Assembly (NCBI GenBank): GCA_026413225.1
Contig: JAPMTP010000094.1
Coordinates: 124,001 to 188,000 of the forward strand
Source: Otis tarda
Lineage: Eukaryota; Chordata; Aves; Otidiformes; Otididae
DNA: 64,000 nucleotides
Reading direction: 5' to 3'
The position numbers and the translations under genes were made by a program. Of this stretch, positions 42,467-54,516 are shown piece by piece. The notes beneath the pieces were generated by a model that made no database searches, was not told the DNA's origin, and worked only from the letters and a program-made list of their open reading frames with translations. Each line of letters opens with the position of its first letter. Within the stretch, counting starts at the first letter, position 1.

Positions 42467-45400
42467 ATGTGTGTATATTTGATGCTGTCGTGTAAAGAGC
42501 AGCTCTCAGTTTGGGAAGACAGAAGGGGAGCACACCTGAGCAGCCTCTACATAAGGCTGCATAACATCAAGTATTTCAGGAAAGTTCAGGAACACGACAC
42601 AGAGCAGCTCAAAAGTGTTGCTTTAACCTCTTTAGAGCAGACTGGCAGTGCACGCGGGCAAGGTGCTAACAGATTTCTGGTTTATTATTACTAATCAACA
42701 GTCACTCCCTTAGACCCTGCTGCTATCCGGACCAGTGCGTCATAAAAACATTTGAGCAAATACTGCTTAAAAAACCCCAGCTGCCTTCAATAATGTGAAC
42801 ACGTAGTTCTGTGTAAGGCTGATGTTACAATTTGAATGTTGAAAGGACACAGTCAGCTGGAACAAAAACCTGCAGGTTGTGCTAACTGTCGTTACATCAC
42901 TTAATGTGAAGTCGTTAGTAGCGGGGGAACGCGCAGTTTGGCCTGCCTACAGCACACGGTGGCCAGGTTTCTACTGAAAAGAGGATTTTGTCCTGACGAG
43001 GGATTATAAAAAGCTTGATTCCTTTTAATGCTTCTGTGTCTGAGGCTGAATTTCAGCAAGCAAAAAACAATTTTCCTAGTCTTGTGCGTCCTTTTATTGC
43101 TGTAAAATGAAATAAAGATACTAGCATACATCTTTCTCAATTAAAGGTACAGTTGACACCTTCTCCTTTGACTATCTGAAGATAAATTCCAGTTTAAAAA
43201 TGCTGGCGAGTACAAATTGTTCTACGCACAGCTTCCCTTTGAAGAAGGCTGGATGGGTCACACACGTCTGTACGTAAGGGGCAAACAGAGCCCAGGGTTC
43301 TGAGTGCCCCAGAGCGCTCTTTTCCAGGGGGTTCACAGGCACAGAAACACCATGTAACGGCGTAAGGACCCCCAGAACACCGTCAGGACAGCTGTGTTTT
43401 GTACGAGCAGCTGTTTCTGCGCAAGCGCAGCCAGCGCCGTGCTGCTCTTTACAGCAGTGGGGGAGTGCTGGTGTCGTTGGCTGTGTGGGCTGAAGGGTGT
43501 TTCTAATGTGTGTCAAATAATTCCCCGTTAAACAGACTGCCAACCTGGCTGAAGCCAGTGCCACCGAAGAAGAGAAGATAAAAGCTATGATGACGCAGTC
43601 TTGCCGTGAATATGATCCAGTCAAGTAGGTGTTGATAATGTCAAATGTGTTCTTGTTCTTTGGAGCCTGTGGACAAATTGTAGAGGTGTTTGTTCTAACA
43701 AGAGAGACACGTGCATACCTTTTTCTTTTTTTTCCAAAAAACTTGTAGTTACGTGAAGAATCCCTTGGCTGCCCCTCCACCATCATATACTTGCTTCCGT
43801 TGTGGGAAACCTGGCCACTACATAAAGAACTGCCCAGCACATGGGGTAAGACTGTGGGGACTTGTGGTGTTACTGAGCTTTTAATTTTTGTGCCGTGGCA
43901 CTTAGGTAACAAATCCGTGAATGCTCACGTTAAGAGTTGTTTCTCCTGGGGTGAAATACAGAGCTTATACGGCAATGCTGCAAAGGCCTTCAAACTGGAA
44001 GGGAAACCTGGAATTATCAGTGTAACTTTTTTGGTTTTTCTACGTCATGGACATTAAATCTGTCCACAGATGTTTCTCTGTGAACTTTCGGGCTTATTTT
44101 TCTATATTTCAGTATTACTGGAAATTTTTATGGTTTTAGGTTTTTTTTTCAAAGACAGTTCACAGTTTTTAGTATTTTGTGTAAACACAAGATGTTTCTG
44201 TTGACCCCATCTGTGGAATATTTGCTGATGTGAATTCCACAGCCTCTGGTTGAGCATTCCTGCCATTTAGCGTTGGACACTGAATGGATATGCATGAGGT
44301 GTGAATCCAGCCTTCCTACAGAGACGGTGAATGTCAGTTTCCCCAGTGACTGGTTCAGAGCACTGAACTGAGCTCTCCCTCTGAACTGCGCTTTGCAGGA
44401 GGAGCGGGTTTGTGTCTCTTCTCTGAGTGGAAGGAGCCAAGGGATATTTCACCCTTAGGAACCTGAAGTTAAGCCAAAGAACGTCGACTGAGTTCAAAGC
44501 ACTGCTCAAGGCTTTGGGTCACCCTGGCTATAGTCATTTAGGAAATTAGTATTTCAGTCAAGCAGCCCCTACGATAGGTGAAAGGAGAGGAGTAAAGGCT
44601 TTGCCGCCTAAAATCATCATGGAAATGTCACTTTGAGTGTGGGTGTTAAGATGAGAGATGTCTGCGTTTCTTTTCTTAACAGGACAAAAAGCTGGGGTCT
44701 GTTCCCAGACTGAGAAAGAGCACAGGGATTCCAAGGAGTTTCATGATGGAGGTGAAAGATCCCAGCACAAAGGGCGCGATGATAACCAGCGATGGAAAAT
44801 ATGTCATACCATTTATTAATGCGTAAGTATGGAATTAACTGGACTGACCATGAAGCGAACGAGAGAAAGCATGCGTAGATGTCCCAGTGGCAGTGCAAGC
44901 CAGCTGGCCAGGCTGTGTCATTTCGAGGGAGGAAACACTGTCGTTGTGTCTTCACCTTCAAATCCGGGATCCTTTCCCATATGGAAATAGGGTGGTGCCA
45001 CTGCTCATGCCCCTGGAAGTTGGTTAAACTGCGGGTGTGCTAAGGGTCTGTCTGTCTGCAGAACATTTCAGTAGAGTTTCCAGGCGAGTCGTTCTCATTG
45101 AGAGCTCGTTTTGCTTCTGGTTGATGTTTCAAAGGCTTCTTGCAAAATGTAACCAGTTGCTGTTGGAGGGAGATTTCCTCCTGCTCTGACTTTGATCAGA
45201 TCTCATGTGTGAAGCAGACTGAGGTTTTCCTGTGACTCTAAACTAAGAAAATCCTGCTGTGTGCTGACAAGAGTGGCTGTTTGACAATGCACGTGGCAGC
45301 ACTTCTGTCCTTCTGTCACGGATCTCCTTTAGTGGAAGCTCTGACATAGACTTCTGTCATTTATAAAATGTAGTTGCACAGAGATAACTTTATCCTGAGC

Positions 45401-48400
45401 CTGCAGTTCACATTTCCCCTCTGGCAAAGGAGAGGGGGTTCGTTTCACCTGATTCGTAGCTGTCCAAAAGTTATTTTCCTAGTCTGAGCTAATCTCTTCG
45501 TTGATCCAATGAATGGGAGAATTCTGCAGAAGGAAAATTGTTCCTCCCTCCCTCTTGTAGTGCTGTCGCTGTAGAAAAGTATTTTGAACAACTAAGCCTG
45601 TGTTTTAGAAGGGGAATGTGCAGGGAGAAGAATTCCATCTGTTATTCAGGACACGGTTTAGTAGGCGTGGTGGTGTTAGGTTGACAGTTGGCCTTTATGA
45701 TCTTGGAGATCTTTCCAGCCTTAAAGATTCTATGACTCTATGATCTTGCTGTGGTAAAATCCAAAGCTTGGAAATGTTTTCCTTTACCCATCTTTAACTT
45801 TTGTCTTTTTCCTTCCCCAACCCCCTCCAGGGAAGCTTACGCTAGAGGAAAGAAGGAGAAGCCTCCTTTTCTGTCAGAGCAGCCACCCTCCTCCTCCTCA
45901 CAGCCTGTTCCAGAGGAGCTGTTGTGTCCCATGTGCAAGGAGATCATGAGTGACGCAGCTGTGATTCCCTGCTGTGGAAACAGTTACTGTGATGAATGTG
46001 AGTGTTACTCCCATGTTTGTTGATTCAAAAGATCGCGTCTGACCTTCTGAAAGCAGATACAGGAGATAACGGATGTACTTGGAGACCAGTTCTGTTTCAC
46101 ACTGAAGTACACTGTGACTAGGAGAGGACTCTTCTCGTATAAAGGAAAAAAGGCAGAAAGCTTTTTTCCCTTTTTACCTATCTCGTTAAATTCTCTTTAC
46201 ATGTGGAAGGATGAGTGTGAGGAGAGTGCGGAACTGTGCAGGTGATTACAGCGTGAGATCTTGAAAGCATTGAGCTTGTCCACAGCCCGTTCTCTCATAC
46301 AGAATTCTGTAGCCAGCTCTGGTGATTTACTGTGGTCTGCAGCCAATGGATAGTCAGGCATTTAATGCACATTCTTCTCCACGGGAGAGCTGGATAAAAC
46401 CCTCAGAACTGGAACCTACTAATGTTTTTTTGAGATGTGTTTTATTCGTTAACGTTGAGCTTGGGGACTGCTCGCTGTACTAGACAGCAGAAAAAAGTTG
46501 AGTCAAAACATCAGGATAGAGCCTTCTCCACAGCTTCCAACGTTACAACAGTGAAATATCAAAACCGTACAGGTATTTGCTTCGTACTAGACATTTTGTA
46601 CACTGTTGGACAATTAGAGCTCTATGCTCTCCATTCAAGACCACATTCACCCATTAATCAGAGATGTCTTTTGATCATTGATTAGAACTCTCAAAATGTC
46701 CTTGCTTGGGCTAAAGTCTGTGTTGATGATTCTAATTCTTCACAGGCATTAGAACAGCACTGCTGGCATCTGAGGAGCACACCTGCCCAACGTGTCACCA
46801 GACAGATGTTTCTCCGGATGCATTAGTTGCCAACAGGTTCCTACGCCAGGTACCGTGATGACTTTTCCGTAAACTGATTGTCAGAAAAGGCTACTTGCAA
46901 ACAGCTGGCAGGGAAGGAAGCATTCGCTGACACGGCCTTAAGCAGGGCTGGATTGCATACGGCTCAGTTTCCTGCTCAAGTACATGATCTGCTGTTACAG
47001 AAGCTCACAACGCTGTGGAGGCCATGGGGCAAATTCAGGTCCCGCTGTTGTTTAACAGGATTGCCTCCCTTTCAAGTTTGGTGTTAACAGTGGAGTCCTT
47101 CAAAGACAGAGACTCTGCGTTGCCAGTCATTGATACCGGTGTTTAATGCCATCTGTTCACACCTCTGTGTGTCGATTTATTGTAGGACTGATAGCACGGG
47201 CAGGAATACACAAGGGGTTGTACCCTGTGGAGGCTTTTCTTCGTACATCTCCTGAAGTTTCCTGTCACCTCTTTGTAAATGTTTCTCTGCCTCTAGGCTG
47301 TGAACAGCTTCAGCAATGGAACTGGCTACACAAAAAGGCGCTGTGCGCAGATTCGGGAGCCGCAGCAGCAGCCGCCGCCACTGCCACCACCTCCACCACC
47401 ACTCCTGGCTGTTACCCCTCCTGCTGCTCTGGTGAGTGCTGCTGAACTCGCTACATCTTCCTCGCTGTCCGTCGGCAGTGTGTTGGAAGAGAAGCTCAGT
47501 TTTACGTCAACACAAGCAGCGAGTCTTGTATTTCAGTAGAGCTTATTTTGCAACTCTTGCATGTATTCACAAGGGCTGTCAGGCTCCTGTACTGAGACAG
47601 CCAGCACTGCCGAGTCTGCTGGGCCCCCCAGGACAGCCCATCCCCACAGCTGGTAAGTGACAAGAACTTCAGAATTTCTTAAATAAAAAAATCTTCAGAT
47701 AAACTGAGTGGGATTCTTTTTCCCTTTTTCCTCTCCCCACTCCAAAAGGTCACCCCATGAGAGCCACTGCAGTTCGCTCCTCAGGTGCCAGACCGGGCTG
47801 GGAACGGTAAGTGTTCTACAGAAATGCAGTAGGTGACTACTTGTCACCTGTTAAATGAGGCCGTAACACATCACTTATACAGCAGCTGATTTATAATGGA
47901 ATACGTATGCGCAGAGAGCTGTGGAAAATACAGGTGGTAATTAATTTTTATATGGTTTAATAGAAGCGTTACGATATGATTTTGCTTGAAATGCGATCGC
48001 TGTCCTTGGTCAGAGCGAGAGGTATGTGCCAGATTTTGCTGGGACACCTGGCTAGAAGTGTTGATCAAATAGCCCTGTATGTAGGATTGCAGGACAAGTA
48101 TTTTTCACCCCGTTCCAATCACCACCGAGGTATGAAGCTAAGTAGACTAAGCTGGCCTTTTAGAGTTGAGCTTTACTGTCTCCAGGCTAAATCACGTTTT
48201 CTTGGTGTTTGTTACTGCCCTGTAGCCGTTAGGACTTGCTCTTTTTCTATCTTACTGCAACACAACTGATTTGCACTGGATGTAGTTGTGGAGCAGTGAA
48301 AAATGTGCACGTTCACATACCAGTAGCGGCCAGTATGCACCAGTTTAAATCAATCAACAGCTATGGTCGTTCATGGGACAGACCATACATACACTGACCC

Positions 48401-48939
48401 TTCCTGTTTGCTTTTCCACTGACAAAGCAGCAGTTGTGGAGAGGTAAAGAAACCAAACCAAATTTGGGAGGTAAAGAACTGGGGAGAGTGACTGTTTTGA
48501 ATTAACAGCATCTATTTTTTGTGTGTGCTGTGGATTTTTAAGATCCAAGTCTCCTCATCTTGCTTCATCTTACTCTTCCAGCTACTCCAATTCAAGATCA
48601 AGTTCCTCCCGCACTAACTCCTCCTCTCGATCACTTAGCCATTCCCGTTCCCGTTCCTACCTGCGATCACCACCTCATCCAAGAAGAGGCAAAGGGAAGA
48701 GCCGTAACTCTCGTTCCAGGTCAAGGTCACGTGGCTCTCACCATTCCAGACCAAGGTCACCCCCCTACAGAAGATACCGTTCACGATCGAGGTCCCCAGG
48801 GTTTAGAGGTCGGACTCCCACTGAACGGACTGTACCTGAAGGGGGACGAGAGCGGGGGAACGTTAACAGATACAGAGGTGTTCCACCATATCACAGGAAG
48901 GCTTATGAAAGAAGGAGTAGCCATGACAGAACAACATGA
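38539..48939 (+). CDS. RBBP6: RBBP6-like E3 ubiquitin ligase, short form, intact
   Basis: Thirteen exons join in frame to 538 codons: 38539-38704, 39736-39838, 40657-40693, 42265-42309, 43536-43624, 43749-43845, 44683-44822, 45831-45997, 46746-46849, 47297-47431, about 47574-47652, 47749-47806 and 48543-48939. Domains in order are DWNN ubiquitin-like (1-~80), CCHC zinc knuckle CFRCGKPGHYIKNC (162-175), RING with CPMC, CCGNSYCDEC and CPTC (257-297), proline-rich linker, and an arginine-serine domain (407-538). RBBP6 is a nuclear ligase linked to mRNA 3' processing and p53/YB-1 turnover. Full RBBP6 has about 1,800 residues; this one lacks the Rb- and p53-binding C-terminal region and stops just after the RS domain. 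An ATTAAA at 49,179 may end the mRNA. Intron 4 hosts sequence also found at 27.4 kb. Confidence 0.93.
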
Positions 48940-49298
48940 TGGAGGAGGGGAAAGACTATGCAAGAGGAGGAGGCTGTTTGATTAGAGTATGTCTAAAATG
49001 ACATATTTTAATTTTGTTCTATTCCTAGTAAATTTTTGCAGGTTTTGGGTGTTTTTTGCAAACTGTTTCAGTTCAAACAAATTAGTTATGTAGCAGTAAA
49101 CATTTTACAAACGTTAATGGCAATGATTTTGTGGGTGTCGATCTGGATTACGTTACTGTGTATATGAAATAACCATTTATTAAAATCTTAAAAGTAGTTT
49201 TTTCCTTCTGTAAATGAATGCATATGAAAACAAAACCATGAGTGGTTGATCTGAGCGACAGGTGGCTTGAAGGACCAAATAACTGACAGTCACTCCCT

Positions 49299-49975
49299 GT
49301 GGTGGTTTAGCCCGAGTCACAACACAGTTTCTCACTCATTCTCCCCCTACCCAGTAGGATGGGGGAAAGAAATTGGGAAGAAAGGAAAACTCGTGGGTTC
49401 AGATAAAAACAGTTTACTAAAATAGCAAAGGAAAGCTACAAAAATAACAGAATACAAGGATATTAATATATACAAAGCATACAAAATGAACAGTGCACAA
49501 TTTCTCACCACCCGATGTCCGAATGACTGATACAGCCCATCCTGAGCAGCGATCACGGAAACGACACCGAGCAGCAAGCAAAGGGGTGGGAGAGCGAGCC
49601 AGCAAGGGAGAGGGAACGATGCCAGCAAGCGGGGGAGAAAAATAGGATGTAAAGCATGCCAAGGAGGCCAAGGATGCCCGAATGGATGCCCCCTCCCATG
49701 GGCAACCCCCACTTCTATATTGAGCGTGACGTTCAGGCATGGAACACTCTCTTTGGCCAGTCTGGGTCAGTTATTCTGTCTGTCTTTCTCCCAGCTTCCC
49801 GCATCTGCACGTTAACGGGACTTTAATGAGACTTGGAAAACCAGACAGTCTCCTTGGTCTCATTCACAACAACTGGTATCATCAGAGAGTTTTATCAACA
49901 TTCTTCACATACGAAAGCCAAAACACACCAGCTACTGAGAGGAAAATTAACTCCATCCCTGCCGAAACCAGGACA
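49299..49975 (-). mobile_element. Solo ERVL-type LTR
   Basis: The LTR reads TGTGGTGGTTTAGCCCG at the low edge and ends CGAAACCAGGACA (677 bp). It matches the 610-bp LTR at 24,881-25,490 in the same orientation. No pol is attached. Flanks show no clear target duplication: RBBP6-like 3' flank on the left and a CR1 fragment on the right, so the right edge may be a later join. Confidence 0.78.
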
Positions 49976-50170
49976 CACAACTTGGGTGGTGCGACAAGAG
50001 CCCTCATCGGTGAAGGCTGAGGCCAAAAAGTCATTGAGCACCTCAGCCTTGTCCATGTCCTGGGTAACCAGGTGACCCGTTTCCTTCCAGAGGGGACCTG
50101 CATTCTCCCTGCACCTCCTTTTATCCCTGAAGGGCCTATAGAAGCTTTTCTTGTTGCTCTGGAAGTCCTT
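49976..50170 (-). mobile_element. CR1 fragment
   Basis: On the minus strand it encodes NKKSFYRPFRDKRR and [20 protein letters not shown], matching the region between endonuclease and reverse transcriptase of the CR1 at 16.1 kb ([34 protein letters not shown]). It is cut by the LTR at 49,975. Confidence 0.75.
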
Positions 50171-50211
50171 CACTATGTGCCAGCGAGGTAGGGAAAAAGC
50201 CCTGAAAGTGG

Positions 50212-50284
50212 TGTTTCTGCCCAGTTTCAAACCGGGGACCTTTCGCGTGTGAGGCGAACGTGATAACCACCACACTACAGAAAT
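50212..50284 (-). tRNA. tRNA-Val(CAC), possibly decayed
   Basis: The minus strand folds as a tRNA of 73 bases. The anticodon arm TTCGCCTCACACGCGAA is unchanged and the D arm GTGGTGGTTATCAC is intact. The T loop reads TTTGAAA instead of TTCGAAA, which alters the B box. The acceptor stem keeps the pairing TTCTG/CAGAA but loses the first pair. It is probably a tRNA gene losing function, though it could still be transcribed. Confidence 0.7.
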
Positions 50285-50508
50285 GGGGTGAAGTGGGGTT
50301 TTGCACCATCTCTCGAGAAGAGCGAACCCCATTTCCCTCTCTGGGTGCTCCCAAACACCCCACACCCCTCTGGGAAATGCACTCCTCTCCCACTTTGATC
50401 TCCCAAGCCCAGACCCCAAAACTGCTGTGTCTCAGCCCATTTTCCCAGCCTCTTGCTCTCTGCCTTGTGGGCCATCACCCCAAAGGACAGAGCTGCCCCG
50501 CTGCCTGC

Positions 50509-50581
50509 AAGGGCTGTTCATGCTTGGATGCACATTCACCTCACACACAAAAGGTCCTCGACTCAAAACCAGACAGAAATG
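50509..50581 (+). pseudogene. Decayed tRNA-Val(CAC) relic
   Basis: The 3' half (TTCACCTCACACACAAAAGG, then TCAAAACCAGACAGAAAT) follows tRNA-Val(CAC) position by position with many C-to-T or G-to-A changes. The 5' half is barely recognisable. The orientation is opposite to the copy at 50,212. Confidence 0.5.
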
Positions 50582-51004
50582 GTCTCATATTTTGCCAGAA
50601 ATGGTAAAAAATATCCCGATCCACTTGCTTCTGCTGCCCCACAGCGTTTGTGCTGTGACCAGGCATTTCCCCTGCTTTGGTGTTGGGCTGGGTTCCTCCA
50701 CGACAAACCCCAAGAGAAGGGAAAGAGGTCAGTTCTCCACCTGAATGTTCCTGCATTTTTAGAGGAATCAACCACTCGTACATCAGATGCAAGAAAAGGA
50801 GAAAACGTTGTCTTGTGGGGTGTTTTGTGGGTGGTTGAAGGCACGGAGATGAAGCCAGCAGTGGGAAAGTTGGGATTTTACCATTTAGCAAAGGAAAGAG
50901 GAGGAAAACATGGCGAGACCCTCCTGTGCATCCAGTGCGACCTCAATAATCTGTGCTTCTCGTATCTGGCGTTATATCTGGGGGAAAAGAAAAGACCTGG
51001 CAGC

Positions 51005-51076
51005 TCCCAGGAGGTCCAGTGGTTAGGATTTGGTACTCTCATCTCTGTGGCCTGGGTTTGATTCCCAGTCAGGGAA
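51005..51076 (+). pseudogene. tRNA-Glu(CTC)-like sequence
   Basis: The 72 bases from TCCCAGGAGGTCCAGTGGTT to GGTTTGATTCCCAGTCAGGG match tRNA-Glu with a CTC anticodon. The acceptor stem still pairs. The anticodon stem has mismatches and the B box has GGTTTGA in place of GGTTCGA, so it is probably a pseudogene. Together with the two Val relics it marks a former tRNA gene cluster. Confidence 0.65.
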
Positions 51077-51137
51077 AAGTGAATGTGAGTGGTGGGTTTC
51101 TTTGTTGGGTTTTGTTTTTTTTTTTAAAAAAAAAGCA

Positions 51138-51987
51138 CCACGACACACTGGAGGGGAGGGATGCCATCCTTGACAGGCTGGAGAGGTGGGCCTGTGCCAA
51201 CCTCATGAAGTTCAACCAGGCCAAGTGCAAGGTCCTGCACCTGGGTCATGGCAATCCCAGGCACAAATCCGGGCTGGGCCGGGAATGGATTGAGAGCAGC
51301 CCTGAGGAGAAGGACTTGGGAGTGCTGGTGGACGAGAAGCTCAACATGAGCCGGCAATGCGCCCTTGCAGCCCAGAAGGCCAACCGCATCCTGGGCTGCA
51401 TCAAGAGGAGCGTGGCCAGCAGGTCGAGGGAGGGGATTCTGCCCCTCTACTCTGCCCTGGTGAGACCCCACCTGGAGTACTGCGTCCAGTTCTGGAGCCC
51501 CCAACACAAGAAGGACATGGACCAGTTGGAGAAGGTCCAGAGGAGGGCCACGAAGATGATCAGAGGGCTGGAGCACCTCTCGTATGAGGACAGGCTGAGA
51601 GAGTTGGGGCTGTTCAGCCTGGAGAAGAGGAGGCTCCGGGGAGACCTCATAGCGGTCTTCCAATACCTCAAGGGGGCTGCAGGAAAGATGGGGAGAGGCT
51701 GTTCAGCAGGGCCTGTTGTGACAGGACAAGGGGTAATGGTTTCAAAATAGAGGGAGGAGATTCAGATCAGATATTAGGGAAAAGTTTTTTACACTGAGGG
51801 TGGTGGAGCACTGGCCCAGGTTGCCCAGAGAGGTGGTGGATGCCCCATCCCTGGAAACGTTCCAGGCCAGGTTGGCCGGGGCTCTGAGCAACCTGCTCTG
51901 GTTGGGGATGTCCCTGCTCCTGGCAGGGGGTTGGACTGGATGACCTTTGAAGGTCCCTTCTAACCCCAACCATTCTATGACCCTATG
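51138..51987 (+). mobile_element. CR1 LINE, 5'-truncated 3' end
   Basis: The last ~200 codons of CR1 ORF2 ([20 protein letters not shown] onward) are followed by the 3' end with GACCTTTGAAGGTCCCTTC and a short CATTCTATGACCCTATGA tail. A frameshift near 51,680, at the same position as in the CR1 at 16.1 kb, separates the final segment. It is slightly more diverged than that copy. An A-rich stretch precedes its left edge. Confidence 0.9.
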
Positions 51988-52153
51988 ACGTGCGATGCCG
52001 TGTCACAAAGACCCCAGGCTGGACCAATGCCCCCGCCCACTTGCCCCCTGCTCAGTGGCGCGCTTGCCACGGATGCTGGAGGATCAGGACGGGCTTTGAC
52101 CGCACCAACGTCCCCACATCCAGGCATCTCCTTTGCTGCAGCCACTTGTGGTG

Positions 52154-54516
52154 ATGGAGCTGAGGTCAGGGCGCCGCGTGAGGCCACGGTCCCCCCCGGC
52201 CCAGTGTCCCGCAGCCGTGCTGGAGCAGGAGGCAGGAGCCTCCTGTGAGCCCCCCCCACAGAAAAGGAGGCGCCAGGGCCCCAGGGAGCCAGGTGAGCGC
52301 AGAGCATCGCCCCGGGCACTGGCCAGAGGGGATTTTGGCCGGTGCCCAGCTGAGCGAGCAGAGGCCTCCATGCCATGGGAACGTGCTCCGGCCTCTCCCC
52401 TATCCCGCTGCCGGTATCACCCTCCCCCGGCACCCCTGCGTGGTGCTGGGGGTGACAGTGCCGCCGTCCCCCCGCAGCGTGCAGCCTGTGCCGTCGGGCA
52501 GACTGTGACCCCGAGGTGGTCGGGCAGCTGTGCTGTCAGAATCGGCTCTGCGTCCACGAGAACTGCCTGGTGAGTCCCGGGGCTCCACAGCCCCCAGTCC
52601 CCGACAGCCCCTGGTCCCTAAACCCCCCAGTCCCCAGCCCTGCACCGCCAGCAGCCCCTGGCACGCGCCCTCTTTTCCCCTCGTGCAGTACCACGCCAGC
52701 GGGCTGAGCCAGAGAGGGGCCGATGAAGAGGGCTTCTACGGCTTCCTCTTCCCCGACATCCGGCAGGAGCTGAAGCGCGTGGCAGGGAAGGTGAGGCTGG
52801 GGGGCACGTGTCCCCACCATGGTCCCCGTGTCCCGTGTCCGGCACTGCACAGGCCAGTAACCCCACCAGGGATGCTCTGGCAGCCAGCTGCCAGGAGCCC
52901 CCCAGCTCCTCCTCCACCCAAAAAGGCCCATTTCTGCAGAAACTGGGGGTTTGGAGGGGAAGGTGGCACGATGTCACGGGCCAGGCAGCCCACCGAAACG
53001 TGGCGGGGCTGTGCTGGGGGAGGGCGAACCGGGCGAACCGGGGCTGTGCGGCGCTGATGCCGTCCACCTCTGTGCCATCCCCAGCGCTGCTGCATCTGCC
53101 GGCTGCAGGGCGCCTCGGTCATCTGCCAGCGCCGGCGCTGCCGGAGAATCTTCCACTTTCCCTGCGGCAGCGAGCGAGGCTGTGTCTCCCAGTTCTTCGG
53201 GGCGTACAAGTGAGTGGAGCTGCCCCCTGGGGCTGGGGCTGGGGATGGGGCCGGGCTGGAGGAGGCTGGGGCTCAGCTGTCTCCTGCGTCCCACAGATCC
53301 TTCTGCTGGAAGCACCGGCCAGTGCAGAGGGTGCGGGCGCTGCGGCAGGAGCAGAGCCTCTGCCTCGTCTGCCAGGAGGCGGTGGCGGGGCAGCCCTGCT
53401 ACGACACCCTGCTCTGTCCCGCCTGCGCCAGCGCCTGCTTCCACCGCCGCTGCATCCAGGTAGGCGGCATCGCCCCCGGCCCCTGGCGTGGTCGTCAGCC
53501 CTGGTTTGCACCCTGTCACCCAGCTGCGGGGGGGCGAACGGGACCCCTGCGCTGCTCATGCTGATGCCATCTCTGCCCCAGGGCCAGGCGCTGCGCTCTG
53601 GGCTCTACCACTTCCGCTGCCCTCTGTGCCAGGACACGGCCACCTTCCAGGCGGAGATGTTCCGCCTGGGCATCAAAATCCCTGACAGGTGGGTGCCCTG
53701 CCCTCCCCTCTGCCTCCCTCCTCCTGGGCCACGCTCCAGTCCATCCCCTCCACCTGCCCGGCTGCCGGCGGGGTGTCCCCCACGCCCCTGGGGCTGAGCG
53801 CTCCCCTGCTCTTGCAGGGATGCTGCCTGGGAGGAGGACGGGGCCTTTGCAGACCATTCCCTGCGGCACAGCTCCTGCGACGCCAGCCAGTGCCTGTGCC
53901 CGCGGGGACGGGAGCAGGCGGAAGCGAGTGGGTGAGTGCCGCCAACCGCGGTCCCTGCAGCCCCAGTGAGGAGACAAAGCCTTTATCTCCTTCTTTGGGC
54001 AGGGATGGAGGTTCCCTGGGATGCTGAGCCGGGCCTGGCACAGCGTGCCAGGGCGGGAGCAGGCTGGAGCTGGGCTCAGCACAGCGCCGCGGCTGGCACC
54101 CCATAGCTCAGGGGCCGTTGGTGGCAGTGGGTCTCGTTGCTCCCCTAGGCCCTGGAGACTTCTGCTCTGCAGCTCCTGTGCCTCCTGCGGGACCCACCAG
54201 CTCTGCTCGGCCGTGGCGGAGGATGCTGACTCTTGGGAGTGCCGCGACTGCAGCAACACGAGCAGCGGTGAGGGTTTCAGCTGGGGGGACAGGGTCCCCT
54301 GGGCCACGTCTGGGACCTGGGGACAAGCGAAGGCTGTGCTCTGGGGAGGGAGGGCACGGACTTGCGCTCATCATCTCCCTGCCCCTTGCAGTGCCTCCCG
54401 TTGCAGCCCACGCAGATTCCAGCCCTCCGGCGCAGGGACCCTCACACAGCGCCCCGGCTGCTGCTGGGGCTGAGGAAGAAGAGGCCACGTCCTGGTTTCG
54501 GCAGGGATGGAGTTAA
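52154..54516 (+). CDS. PHF7: PHF7-like extended-PHD/RING protein with LTR-supplied stop
   Basis: Nine exons join in frame to about 361 codons: 52154-52292, 52478-52569, 52689-52790, 53085-53209, 53297-53459, 53582-53688, 53818-53931, 54149-54267 and 54392-54516. After a basic leader come the extended PHD zinc residues (CSLCRRADCDP, then [35 protein letters not shown]), a RING-like domain (CLVCQEAV, CFHRRCIQ, CPLCQD), the family motif GIKIPDRDAAWE, and a last PHD (LLCSSCASCGTHQLC, WECRDCS). PHF7 reads histone H3K4me and ubiquitinates histones in male germ cells. The last ~30 residues are alanine/glutamate-rich. The final eight residues and the TAA come from an LTR that starts at about 54,489. 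G2E3 is the other family possibility, but this order fits PHF7 best. Confidence 0.9.

Noticed and set aside
43172-43912. Long antisense frame over RBBP6-like intron 4 and exon 6, partly shared with 27,398-27,587
   Set aside because: Differences between the two copies change amino acids freely, there is no splice or start context, and part of the frame is simply the reverse of an RBBP6-like coding exon.
48523-48939. Separate RS-rich splicing factor gene
   Set aside because: The frame follows a TTTTTAAG acceptor and joins in phase to the preceding RBBP6-like exon; order and sequence match the RS domain of RBBP6.
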